A stretch of 48,848 bases of DNA, from contig JAAWBT010000087.1 of the NCBI GenBank assembly GCA_022792835.1, positions 1 through 48,848 on the forward strand, written 5' to 3'. This DNA is from Lachnospiraceae bacterium. GTDB taxonomy: Bacteria > Bacillota > Clostridia > Lachnospirales > Lachnospiraceae. Under the pieces are notes generated by a model that had not been told where the DNA came from, searched no databases, and saw only the letters and a list, made by a program, of their open reading frames with translations. Positions 1-7,518 of this stretch are shown piece after piece. The translations under genes were made by a program, and so were the position numbers. Each line of letters begins with the position of its first letter. The stretch's first letter is position 1.

Positions 1-74
1 ACGAGACCGGCGAGGGCCTTGAGAAGAAGAGCGAGACCTTCGCCGAGGAAGTGGCGAAGCTGATGGGACTGTAA
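1..74 (+). CDS. 3' end of an unidentified gene
   Basis: The last 23 codons of a reading frame that enters from outside the window (first full codon at position 3) and stops with TAA at 72-74. The readable tail is charged and helical, ending EEVAKLMGL. Too little is visible to name the protein. A strong hairpin terminator follows 26 bases later, which supports this being a real gene end. Its codons are markedly GC-rich compared with the noncoding stretch that follows. Confidence 0.6.
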   Translation, partial: ETGEGLEKKSETFAEEVAKLMGL

Positions 75-100
75 CACCAATTTCAGAAACGTAACAAAGA

Positions 101-132
101 CGCTGGAAACCCGCAGGTTTCCAGCGTTTTTT
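101..132 (+). terminator. Rho-independent terminator
   Basis: A perfect 10-bp stem (CGCTGGAAAC with GTTTCCAGCG) around a six-base loop is followed directly by six T residues. It closes the gene that ends at position 74. Confidence 0.9.
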
Positions 133-468
133 GCGTTTTGGGCTGTTATTTTCAGATGAATGGAATTGGGGATTTTCATGGAAAAATTGGTAAAAAGCTG
201 GTAGAGAAATTGGTAAAAACAGTTTACCAACTTTTGGATGCGAAGTTTGCAGGGTTTTTATACTTTTCAGTAATTTTTAATCAATCTGCGGATGGGATAT
301 GCAACGCTGCCCTTTCTGACCAGTTTAACGCTGTCCGTAACAATCTTTGTTTTACGTAAGAATCGAAAAAGGATGACTGTAGATGAAAATTCTTCTGTGC
401 CCGGCCCTGAATGCAAAACAGAAACACGGATATAAAATCCGACAATTCAACATAAAAACGGAAATTTC
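133..468. other. noncoding stretch, no convincing gene
   Basis: AT-rich region between the terminator and the promoter of the surface-protein gene. Short open frames exist on both strands (138-359 plus, 281-484 minus) but they lack a Shine-Dalgarno sequence, a recognisable product or typical codon use. I see no tRNA, riboswitch or repeat here. Confidence 0.5.
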
Positions 469-497
469 TTGTGCATAGAGGCAAAATAGTTTATACT
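469..497 (+). promoter_or_regulatory. sigma-A-type promoter of the surface-protein gene
   Basis: TTGTGC (469-474) and TATACT (492-497) separated by 17 bases, about 40 bases upstream of the start codon at 539. The Shine-Dalgarno GAAAGG lies at about 524-529. Confidence 0.65.
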
Positions 498-538
498 ATA
501 TTCTACAAAATGTTTTTCATGATAGAAAGGTATAAAAT

Positions 539-2635
539 ATGAGAGATAAAATGAAAATGATTTTAATGATTCCGGCAATCTGCCTCATGCTGGTCCTACG
601 GCTGGAAGCATTATCCGCATCCAGTGGTTCTGTCTTTGTTCAGGGACTTGATATTCTGTCTGCAGTAAATCATACAGTTCCATGCGGGTCTGGCACTGCG
701 GCCTATGATCCCGATACAAAGACACTGACACTTGATAACGCTTTCATCACTGGAAATTCCGGCAGTTATTATGGACTCGAAATTCATGAAACAGGCGTGA
801 CCATTGAGGTAATTGGGGAGAATACGATCAATGCACATTACGGCATCTGGAGCGAATATCCATTGACGATCAGGGGAACGGAGAATGGCAGCAGGCTTTT
901 GATCAATACCATTCCCTCTCCTTCTCTTCCCCAATTTGCCTGCGCGGGAATCCATGTGCGAAACGGGGGGCTGACTGTCGAAGATATTGAACTGCAATTA
1001 ATGAGCGGTAAAATGAGTGATGCCAGTGCATATGGGATCGACGCCTGGGGCGGCGACAATGTAATCAACAATGCAAAGATAAAAATTACTATGAATCCGC
1101 TCGCAGATCCCGATATGCAGTGTATCGGAATCAATATACCAGGGGCAGATTCCCTCATGGTAACCAATAATTCCAGCATCACCATGGAATCACTGGATAC
1201 AGGAATTGCCTTTTCAGGAAATCTGAATATCTCCGGCAGCAGTCTTACAATCAAGGAGTCTGCCAGACATGCCGTTATCGCCGGTAAGACAGAGATATCA
1301 GACGGATCCGTACTGGATATTACCGCACAAGACGGACCGGCTCTTTCAGCGGCCGGAAACAAGGTTATTATCTCTGGTTCTTCTGTCAATCTGGAATCAA
1401 CAGGGACAAACGGCATCTTTTGTCAGGACCTTGAGATCAGAGATTCCTCAAGGTTGACGGCAAAAGGCTATTGGCCTGCTTTATTCGTAGATAACACCAC
1501 TGTCATTCAAGACTCCTCCGTGGATACGGTGACGGAAAATGACTTCGGCTTCTATTGCAAAGGCTCAATGAATATTTCAGGTTCTAAAGTCAACTCAGCT
1601 TCGAACCTGAACCAAAGCGGAATTCGCGTCTTAGGTGATCTTACAATACAGGATTCCGATATTATCTCTTCCGGCAATGCTGACAATGACAGTATCTCTG
1701 CCAAAGGCAGCATCTCCATCACCGGTGGTACGACAGAGATTGGAGACGGGAACATTTTTGCTGAAAAGGATATCTATATCGGAGGGATCATCTCTTCAAA
1801 CGGTGTACCGTCGTATGATAAGATAGCCAATGACAGCGGGGAAGTCTCTTACTTAGAGGCAGATTACAGTGCGGTAGACGATTCACTCAAGAAGGCAGAA
1901 GCGCTTAACCGGGAAGACTATATTAATTTTGAGATTGTAGATGACGCTGTGAAAACGATTGTCAGACGAAAGCCTTTCTGGGAACAGGAGCTTGTAGACG
2001 GATATGCAGCCGCAATTGAAGAGGCCCTGGCCGCCTTGATTCCGGCTTCTCCTGTCGAACAGATTACATATGAGATCATCGAAGGCGCAGGCCAGACGAT
2101 CACAAAAGGGGAAGATGACAGCGTCACAATAAAGTCCAATGGGGATTTTGACAAGTTTGTAAGCATATCGCTCAATAACAAAGAAGTTGCCAAAGAGCAT
2201 TATACGGCAGCGGCCGGCTCCACCATCATTACATTAAAGCCTGAGTATATCCAGACACTTGCGGCAGAAACCTATACAGTCAGGATCCATTATACGGATG
2301 GTTTTGCTCAGACGATTTTGACACTTCAAGAAGAAGAGGAACCGGAACAGCCATCGGATAAGCCATCAGACAAGCCTGCCGATAAACCGTCAGATAAGCC
2401 ATCGGATAAGCCTGCCGATAAACCGTCGGATAAGCCCGCTGATAAACCATCGGATAAGCCCAATGATAATTCAACTGGTTCTGACAAAGCACCTTCATCA
2501 AAGCCGCAGAATACGGAGGATACAAAGCAGACATCTCCCGAAACAGGAGATAGTTTGCCAATCATATGGCTGTTCACCTTGGCCTTCTCCTATGTCATAA
2601 TCCGGATATCAAGAAGAACTGGGCAAGAAAAATAA
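539..2635 (+). CDS. cell-wall-anchored surface protein with beta-helix-like repeats, X2-like domain and sortase signal
   Basis: A 698-residue secreted surface protein. Residues 1-28 form a signal peptide (basic start, hydrophobic core, cleavage near ALSASS). Residues about 30-430 are a series of short repeats rich in I/V, N, G and S (phrases such as LTLDNA, ISGSSV, ITGGT), typical of the right-handed beta-helix or carbohydrate-binding-like surface proteins of Clostridia. Residues about 505-600 resemble an immunoglobulin-like CBM_X2 module. A proline-rich DKPS/DKPA spacer follows (about 605-650), then a sortase signal: SPETGD, a hydrophobic segment and a basic tail RISRRTGQEK. SPETG departs from canonical LPXTG but resembles the S/P-PXTG motifs used by clostridial sortases. 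It is monocistronic, with its own promoter and terminator. The ligand is unknown; adhesion or glycan binding is inference. A start at Met4 or Met6 is also possible. Confidence 0.8.
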   Translation: MRDKMKMILMIPAICLMLVLRLEALSASSGSVFVQGLDILSAVNHTVPCGSGTAAYDPDTKTLTLDNAFITGNSGSYYGLEIHETGVTIEVIGENTINAHYGIWSEYPLTIRGTENGSRLLINTIPSPSLPQFACAGIHVRNGGLTVEDIELQLMSGKMSDASAYGIDAWGGDNVINNAKIKITMNPLADPDMQCIGINIPGADSLMVTNNSSITMESLDTGIAFSGNLNISGSSLTIKESARHAVIAGKTEISDGSVLDITAQDGPALSAAGNKVIISGSSVNLESTGTNGIFCQDLEIRDSSRLTAKGYWPALFVDNTTVIQDSSVDTVTENDFGFYCKGSMNISGSKVNSASNLNQSGIRVLGDLTIQDSDIISSGNADNDSISAKGSISITGGTTEIGDGNIFAEKDIYIGGIISSNGVPSYDKIANDSGEVSYLEADYSAVDDSLKKAEALNREDYINFEIVDDAVKTIVRRKPFWEQELVDGYAAAIEEALAALIPASPVEQITYEIIEGAGQTITKGEDDSVTIKSNGDFDKFVSISLNNKEVAKEHYTAAAGSTIITLKPEYIQTLAAETYTVRIHYTDGFAQTILTLQEEEEPEQPSDKPSDKPADKPSDKPSDKPADKPSDKPADKPSDKPNDNSTGSDKAPSSKPQNTEDTKQTSPETGDSLPIIWLFTLAFSYVIIRISRRTGQEK
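2352..2463 (+). repeat. tandem DKPS/DKPA-encoding repeat
   Basis: Near-identical 12-base units encoding DKPS or DKPA are repeated about nine times within the surface-protein gene. Such repeats form an extended wall-spanning spacer and can change copy number by slippage without breaking the frame. Confidence 0.85.
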
Positions 2636-2646
2636 ACAAAACTTAA

Positions 2647-2675
2647 GGCTGTCTGAAAATCCAGACAGCCTTTCT
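2647..2675 (+). terminator. Rho-independent terminator after the surface-protein gene
   Basis: A 9-bp perfect stem (GGCTGTCTG with CAGACAGCC) with the loop AAAATC, followed by a T-rich tract (TTTCTGTT). It separates the surface-protein gene from the methylase operon. Confidence 0.8.
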
Positions 2676-2689
2676 GTTAATGAATCTGA

Positions 2690-2718
2690 TTGTCGTCTTT
2701 ATTTCCCGGTGATATAAA
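2690..2718 (+). promoter_or_regulatory. promoter of the methylase/ATPase/HNH operon
   Basis: TTGTCG (2690-2695) and TATAAA (2713-2718) with a 17-base spacer. It sits between the upstream terminator and the first methylase gene. No other promoter-like element was noticed before the end of the HNH gene at 10140, so the five reading frames probably share this one. Confidence 0.5.
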
Positions 2719-2748
2719 CATGAAACAATCGAAGAGGAATTGTTAAAA

Positions 2749-4188
2749 GTGAAATTCTACATAGATCAACTGAGGTCCTTTTTAAAAGGCCGTTTCCATG
2801 AGGAGAAAGAAAAAAACTTAATATTGAGCATGCTTCTTTTCCGTTTTGCAAGTCTTGAGTTTGAGAAAGAATGTGCTACATTAAAGTTCAAGGACCAGGA
2901 GGACGAAAGTCGGGCCTATTGGAGAGGAAAAAGTATTTACTTTCCTCGGAATGTAAGGTGGGAGGAATTAAAGAAAAGACAGAAGACGGATTTGAGAAAG
3001 GGACTTTTTGATGCAATATGCATGATGGATGAGCCGGGAAGCAAATATCAGGGGCTCGTGTATCCGAAAAGCGTATCCGGAAACTTTGACGAGGAAGAAC
3101 TTTCTGAACTGTTTCGCATCACAGGGGCGCTTTCCTTTGATGATAATGGGGAGGAAGGCTCTGATTTTGCCCAGTTCTATGAGTTTATTATACAGTATTT
3201 GACGGACTGGAGTACGAGACAGATGGGAAGCTATTATACGCCCCGTCAGATTGCCAGACTGATGATCGAGCTGCTGGAACCGGATGCAGGAGCCATATAT
3301 GATCCATGCTGTGGCACCGGGAGCATGCTGCTGTATACATTGGACTATATGAGGAGAAAAAAGCAGAAATGTGAGCTTTATGGGCAGGAAGCGGATGAGA
3401 CTGCATGGAACATAGCGCGTGTTAATCTGCTTTTGAGAGGGGCAAAAGCTAATCTGGGAGCCATTGCGGCCAGTACCTTTGAAAAGGATTTGCATCCGGA
3501 CCTGCAGGCGGACTTTGTGTTGGCAAATCCGCCCTTTCATAGATATGGGCGGGGACAGGAGCGGATACCACATGCCGTACAATGGAAAGCAGATTTTCCG
3601 CTTTCCAGGAAAGGGGAGTTTGTCTGGCTGCAGCATATGCTTTTCCATCTGAAAGAACATGGCAGAATGGCGTCTGTGTTTGGCAATGGGATTTTGGCCA
3701 GCCAGAGAAGAGAAGAACGGGAGATTCGCGCGGCGCTTTTGAGGGAGGATGTTTTGGAGGCTGTCTTTACCCTCCCTCCAGGGCTGTTTTATGGAACAAA
3801 GGTGTCGGTCTCTCTGTGGATATTGAAGAAAAACAAGGAGAAAATCTGCAGAAAGAAGCTTTTACTTGTAGACGCCCGGAAGATGGGAAAGGCGGAGGGC
3901 GGTCTAACTGTACTGTCGGTTTTGGAACAAAAAAAATTGATTCAGGCATACAGAAATTATCAGAATGGAGTCCAGGATGACCAGCCAGGATTTTGCCGGC
4001 AAATGTCAGTGACAGAAATTGAGACGGAGGAGTATTCTCTGGCGCCGGAGCGGTATGTGATGGACAGGCGGCAAAAACTGTTGCAATTAGAAGAATTGGA
4101 GAGTCATGAGGACCAGTTGGAGAGCCGATTGGAGGAACTGCTGTGGGAGAGCAGTGATATTCTGAGTCGGATCCTTGATGGCAAGTAG
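2749..4188 (+). CDS. type I-like N6-adenine DNA methylase subunit (first of two)
   Basis: A 479-residue HsdM-type methyltransferase that would transfer a methyl group from S-adenosylmethionine to adenine N6. Residues 1-150 resemble the helical HsdM N-terminal domain. Residues about 155-400 are the N6_Mtase fold with the entry phrase GSYYTPRQIA, motif I DPCCGTGSM (about 185-193) and catalytic motif IV NPPF (about 260-263), so it looks intact. It is close to normal HsdM length. I chose GTG at 2749 because GAAGAGGAA lies about 8 bases upstream; the TTG at 2740 is too close to that site. It is the first gene of the operon, 10 bases before a second, divergent methylase gene. Nearest family: type I restriction-modification M subunits. 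No HsdR follows, so its partners are unusual. Confidence 0.85.
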   Translation: MKFYIDQLRSFLKGRFHEEKEKNLILSMLLFRFASLEFEKECATLKFKDQEDESRAYWRGKSIYFPRNVRWEELKKRQKTDLRKGLFDAICMMDEPGSKYQGLVYPKSVSGNFDEEELSELFRITGALSFDDNGEEGSDFAQFYEFIIQYLTDWSTRQMGSYYTPRQIARLMIELLEPDAGAIYDPCCGTGSMLLYTLDYMRRKKQKCELYGQEADETAWNIARVNLLLRGAKANLGAIAASTFEKDLHPDLQADFVLANPPFHRYGRGQERIPHAVQWKADFPLSRKGEFVWLQHMLFHLKEHGRMASVFGNGILASQRREEREIRAALLREDVLEAVFTLPPGLFYGTKVSVSLWILKKNKEKICRKKLLLVDARKMGKAEGGLTVLSVLEQKKLIQAYRNYQNGVQDDQPGFCRQMSVTEIETEEYSLAPERYVMDRRQKLLQLEELESHEDQLESRLEELLWESSDILSRILDGK

Positions 4189-4198
4189 GAGGATGGCG

Positions 4199-5491
4199 AT
4201 GGCAGAGTTGAAACATACATGTCTGAGATTATGCCAGACAGTGGATTGGCTGCTGGAACAGTCAAGGCTTTGGCAGACAGAGGCATTAGAGTTTTTAAAT
4301 GATTTTTCCCTGCTTCTATATGCAGCGGCCTATGGAGGAACTGCTGACCTTCTGGTTTTTGACAGATTTTTCAGAGAACCGAAACGCCAGGAGGTGACAG
4401 AGGGGATTTTGAGCAGATATCCAAGCCTGAAAGAACTGGACTATGAATTTGGCAGAGGTTTGAAAAGAATAAGCGACGAGGCATGGCGGGAACTGGCGGA
4501 ATGTTTCCATGCATTTTCGCCGGAAGGGCAGTTGCAGAAGTACGGTGGAAAACTATTTGATTACGTATTACAAAGCATGTACAGGAAAGAGAGGATCAGT
4601 AATTTTATCACCCCGCAGTCATTGGCGCATATGATGGCGGACATGCTTGAACCAAGACAGGGGGAACTTGTGATTGACCCCGTCTGCGGCTGCGGCAGAT
4701 TATTGACCGCGGCTGCCGCAAGGTGCGGGGGCGGCCGCTATATCGGCAATGACCTGGACGGGAGGATAAGGACAACCGCTTTTTTTAATACGGCGCTTCA
4801 TGGGATGAAGGACGTGGAGCTTTACCAGGAAGATTTTCTGAGAGGAACATGGGAGAGACAGGGAGACTTGATTTTGGCCAACCCGCCTTACAGTGATGAT
4901 GTACATGCGACCATCCGTTTTTTGAAAAAAATTATGGGCACATTGAAAATGGGCGGCAGATGCGGCGTGCTGGTCCCGGAAGGCTTTTTAACCAACGCTG
5001 TAAATGCCCATGTCATTGCCATGCGTCAGATTTTGCTTTGCCAGTACAGTCTGGAGGCAGTGATATCGCTTCCCAGAAAAATATACAGGCCGTATACCTT
5101 CAGCAAATCTTCTTTGATTCTTGTGAAAAAAGAGAAGGCCTCGCCGGGACATCTGACCTTTTTTGGCAGTGTAGCGGAATATGAAGGGCCGGAAAATCAA
5201 TTTTCGGACCAGGTCTATGGACGGGAGATGAAACGGATTGCAGAAGCCTGGAAAGGCTGGAGGCGAGGAGAATGTGGGAGTGATACTGTAAGGGGGAACA
5301 CAGGATTCTGGGTGGCGTCTCTGGAAGAGATCAGGGAAAAGGGGTATGTATTTGGCGCCGATTACTACCAGAAGTCAAAATATAAGTATACGAAACCACA
5401 AAGAGATAAGGTGTGGGATAATATTTTTGCGGGACAGAAAGAGCTGGAACGCTTTGTCTCAGACTATTTTAGAGAGGATTCTGCAATATGA
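4199..5491 (+). CDS. second N6-adenine DNA methylase-like subunit
   Basis: A 430-residue protein with the HsdM layout but clearly different in sequence from its neighbour. It has an N-terminal helical part, then ISNFITPQSLAHMM leading into motif I DPVCGCGRLL (about 160-169) and motif IV NPPY (about 228-231), followed by the KMGGRCGVLVPEGFL stretch typical of N6_Mtase. Both key motifs are present, although motif I has Cys-Gly-Cys-Gly where CGTG is usual. The start at 4199 is set by AGGAGG at 4187-4192 with a 6-base gap; ATG at 4193 and TTG at 4175 are less likely. Its end overlaps the HsdS-like gene by 4 bases (ATGA). Two adjacent paralogous M subunits suggest a heterodimeric methylase core; that is inference. 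Confidence 0.8.
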   Translation: MAELKHTCLRLCQTVDWLLEQSRLWQTEALEFLNDFSLLLYAAAYGGTADLLVFDRFFREPKRQEVTEGILSRYPSLKELDYEFGRGLKRISDEAWRELAECFHAFSPEGQLQKYGGKLFDYVLQSMYRKERISNFITPQSLAHMMADMLEPRQGELVIDPVCGCGRLLTAAAARCGGGRYIGNDLDGRIRTTAFFNTALHGMKDVELYQEDFLRGTWERQGDLILANPPYSDDVHATIRFLKKIMGTLKMGGRCGVLVPEGFLTNAVNAHVIAMRQILLCQYSLEAVISLPRKIYRPYTFSKSSLILVKKEKASPGHLTFFGSVAEYEGPENQFSDQVYGREMKRIAEAWKGWRRGECGSDTVRGNTGFWVASLEEIREKGYVFGADYYQKSKYKYTKPQRDKVWDNIFAGQKELERFVSDYFREDSAI

Positions 5492-6471
5492 CAGTGAAAC
5501 GGATGCCCTTGGAAATGGTGGCTAATATATACTCCGGCTCAAACCTCAAAAACAGAGAGAACGTTTTTGGGGGAGAAGGCTGCCCCTGGGTAAAAGTGGA
5601 GGATTTAAATAACGGGGAGCTGGAGACGGCCTCCCGTAGTCTGTCGTCAGAGGGGATGGGGCAGGTAAGGGTGTCGCCTGCGCAGACCGTGTTTTTTTCC
5701 AGTACGGGAACCATTGGAAAAGTGGGAATAGCCAAAGTGCCCATGGCTCCCAGCAACAACATGATCGCCGTAGAGTTTGACAGAGAACAGGTGGAGCCTC
5801 TTTATGGCATGTATTGTCTGCTGGCCATGGGGGAGGAATTGAAAGCAGAGGCAGGTGGCGCCGTCTATGCCTCCCTTCGCCTTTCTGTGTTTCGGAAATT
5901 TCAGATTCCGGTTCCGTCCCGGGAGGTACAGCGCAGGATTGCCGGAAAGCTGGAGGCTTTGCACAAAAGCCGTCTTGAGCAGGAAGCACTGATTGATCAT
6001 GTGAGGCAGGCCGTTCATGTACTGTTCGATAACTATTTCAGTGGGTGTATCGAAGACGTGATACAGAAACAACGCTGCTTGAAATTGGGAGAGTGTGCGG
6101 ATATTCAGTTAAATGGAGCGGCAAAAAATAAGCAGGGAGAGTCTGTCCTCTATGTGGCGACTTCCCAGCTGGATGACTGGGAGATTTCAGAAAATAGAAT
6201 TCCGCTGGTGAATGTGGAGCCAGAGAGGATGGACAGGTACTGTATTCATGCCGGCGATATTGTGATGAATCGCATCAACAGTGCGGAACGGCTGGGAAAA
6301 TGCGGGCTTATTTTTACAGAGCCGGAGAAAATGACCGTTTTTGGACAGAATACTCTGAGGATACGGGGGGACCATCAACTGCTGAACCCGATCTTTTTGT
6401 TTGCATGGCTGACCCATTCTTATGTAAAACAGTACGTTCGGGAAAATGCGAAAAACTCTACATCTTTCTAG
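5488..6471 (+). CDS. HsdS-like specificity subunit, N-terminal part ending at an amber codon
   Basis: 327 codons of a type I DNA-specificity protein. The first target-recognition domain (about 1-150) contains WVKVEDLNNGE and the SSTGTIGKVGI stretch typical of the family. The first conserved helix follows (about 150-190, VQRRIAGKLEALHKSRLEQ). The second recognition domain (about 195-327) contains YVATSQLDD, AGDIVMNRINS and ends NSTSF. The frame then meets TAG at 6469-6471 and continues in the same frame as SSLNKQVLMELPLPL, which is the usual junction into the second HsdS helix. The stop is therefore a nonsense interruption, not a natural end. As it stands the product lacks the second dimer helix. 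It starts in a 4-base overlap with the upstream methylase gene, which indicates translational coupling. Confidence 0.8.
   Translation: MTVKRMPLEMVANIYSGSNLKNRENVFGGEGCPWVKVEDLNNGELETASRSLSSEGMGQVRVSPAQTVFFSSTGTIGKVGIAKVPMAPSNNMIAVEFDREQVEPLYGMYCLLAMGEELKAEAGGAVYASLRLSVFRKFQIPVPSREVQRRIAGKLEALHKSRLEQEALIDHVRQAVHVLFDNYFSGCIEDVIQKQRCLKLGECADIQLNGAAKNKQGESVLYVATSQLDDWEISENRIPLVNVEPERMDRYCIHAGDIVMNRINSAERLGKCGLIFTEPEKMTVFGQNTLRIRGDHQLLNPIFLFAWLTHSYVKQYVRENAKNSTSF
6469..6471 (+). other. in-frame amber codon inside the HsdS-like gene
   Basis: TAG stands where related HsdS proteins usually carry a polar residue (commonly Gln) between the NSTSF-like and SLNKQ-like phrases. A CAG-to-TAG change would be one transition. 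Frames 5488-6471 and 6496-7518 are the same phase with no other stop between them, so this single codon splits an otherwise continuous 676-codon gene. Confidence 0.85.
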
Positions 6472-6495
6472 AGTTCTTTAAACAAACAGGTCCTT

Positions 6496-7518
6496 ATGGA
6501 ACTTCCTCTTCCTCTGGCAAAGTTGTGGCAGCAGGAGAAATATGCGGAAGAATTGGATAGCTATTTTTGCTATATCCGTACTGCGGAAAAAATTATTGAA
6601 ACCCTGAGGGAATTGCAGCAAGTCTGGTATGACAAAATACGGTTTTTATCACAACAGGGAGAGAAAGAACAGACAGAGGCAGATCCTTTCAGGGGTTATC
6701 AGGAGGGCAGATATTGGACTGCCCCCACAGGGGCCCTCTGCTTTTATGATTCTTTCTTGGAATGCATTCAGGTTCCGCCGGGGGAGAGCAGGCTGGTCAG
6801 ACTGGCCGGACTTCCACTGGGAGCCGAAGTGCAGTTTTTAGAAGAAGTGAGAACAGCGGATCAGAAAGATTACGGACGCCTGGGACATACGAGGCTGAAA
6901 CGGATCAGTGAAGATACAGTGCAGGTGATTCAGATGGAGCCGGTGGCCTATCGGTCCGGGGAAATGCAGAAGAGGGAGGATGAAGAGAGGCGGCTGGAAG
7001 AAAATGGGATACTGAGTGAACAGCAGGATTTTGGCTACATACGCCATATTCAGGAAGTAAAATTCGGGAAGGGCGAGACAGCGGAACAGTGTTTATCAAA
7101 CTACCGGTTTCACGACGGGAAGGAATATTGCCGGTTTCAACAATTTCCGGATTCGGCCCGATTCTTTGTGTCGCGGCTGTCGGCATTTCAGCAGGCAGTT
7201 TTTGAAGAATTTCTTTTGGCTATGCAGCCTCTTGCCTGCCATATGGTTGGAAAGCAGGTGGTTATGCGGGCGGGAGAGGAGCATTTTAAACATGATGGGA
7301 TTCAGGATGTGATTGCCGCGGTGCGGCTTTTGGAACATGCGGGCCTATTGGAGCGGCGGCAGGGATTTTACCTGAATTATGACGGCGATTACGGACAGGG
7401 AGAACCGCGGCAGATGATTCTGGATTACAGAGGAAAGCCGATTCCCATCGACACGTGGATTTGCGGGGATGTAAGGGAACAGGGGATGGACGATGGAGCT
7501 GATAAAGGTTTGGATTGA
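6496..7518 (+). CDS. HsdS-like specificity protein, C-terminal part plus extra domain
   Basis: The downstream part of the interrupted HsdS gene, shown from the first ATG after the amber codon; homologous sequence begins right after the TAG at 6472. Residues 1-60 are the second conserved HsdS helix (LAKLWQQEKYAEELDSYF to IETLRELQQVWYDKIRFLSQQ). The following 280 or so residues are not part of ordinary HsdS proteins. They hold a charged linker and a C-terminal piece (IQDVIAAVRLLEHAGLLERR) that reads like a winged-helix. ATG 6496 has only a weak AGGT upstream, so independent initiation would be poor. The end overlaps the ATPase gene by 26 bases. The extension could dock the specificity subunit to the ATPase/HNH partners; that is inference. 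Confidence 0.65.
   Translation: MELPLPLAKLWQQEKYAEELDSYFCYIRTAEKIIETLRELQQVWYDKIRFLSQQGEKEQTEADPFRGYQEGRYWTAPTGALCFYDSFLECIQVPPGESRLVRLAGLPLGAEVQFLEEVRTADQKDYGRLGHTRLKRISEDTVQVIQMEPVAYRSGEMQKREDEERRLEENGILSEQQDFGYIRHIQEVKFGKGETAEQCLSNYRFHDGKEYCRFQQFPDSARFFVSRLSAFQQAVFEEFLLAMQPLACHMVGKQVVMRAGEEHFKHDGIQDVIAAVRLLEHAGLLERRQGFYLNYDGDYGQGEPRQMILDYRGKPIPIDTWICGDVREQGMDDGADKGLD

Noticed and set aside
138-359. 73-codon open frame after the first terminator
   Set aside because: It starts at a TTG without a ribosome-binding site, has no recognisable product and lies in AT-rich noncoding DNA.
2352-2463. Possible CRISPR-like direct repeat
   Set aside because: The repeats are contiguous 12-base coding units without spacers, in frame within a surface protein.
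2280-2577. Minus-strand frames with YRQAYPMAY or DGLSAGLS repeats
   Set aside because: They only mirror the DKPS/DKPA repeat of the surface-protein gene on the other strand.
5488-7518. Programmed readthrough or selenocysteine/pyrrolysine use at the amber codon
   Set aside because: The codon is TAG, not TGA, so selenocysteine is out; no stimulatory stem or pyrrolysine genes are visible, and the position fits a plain nonsense mutation. Kept only as a remote possibility.
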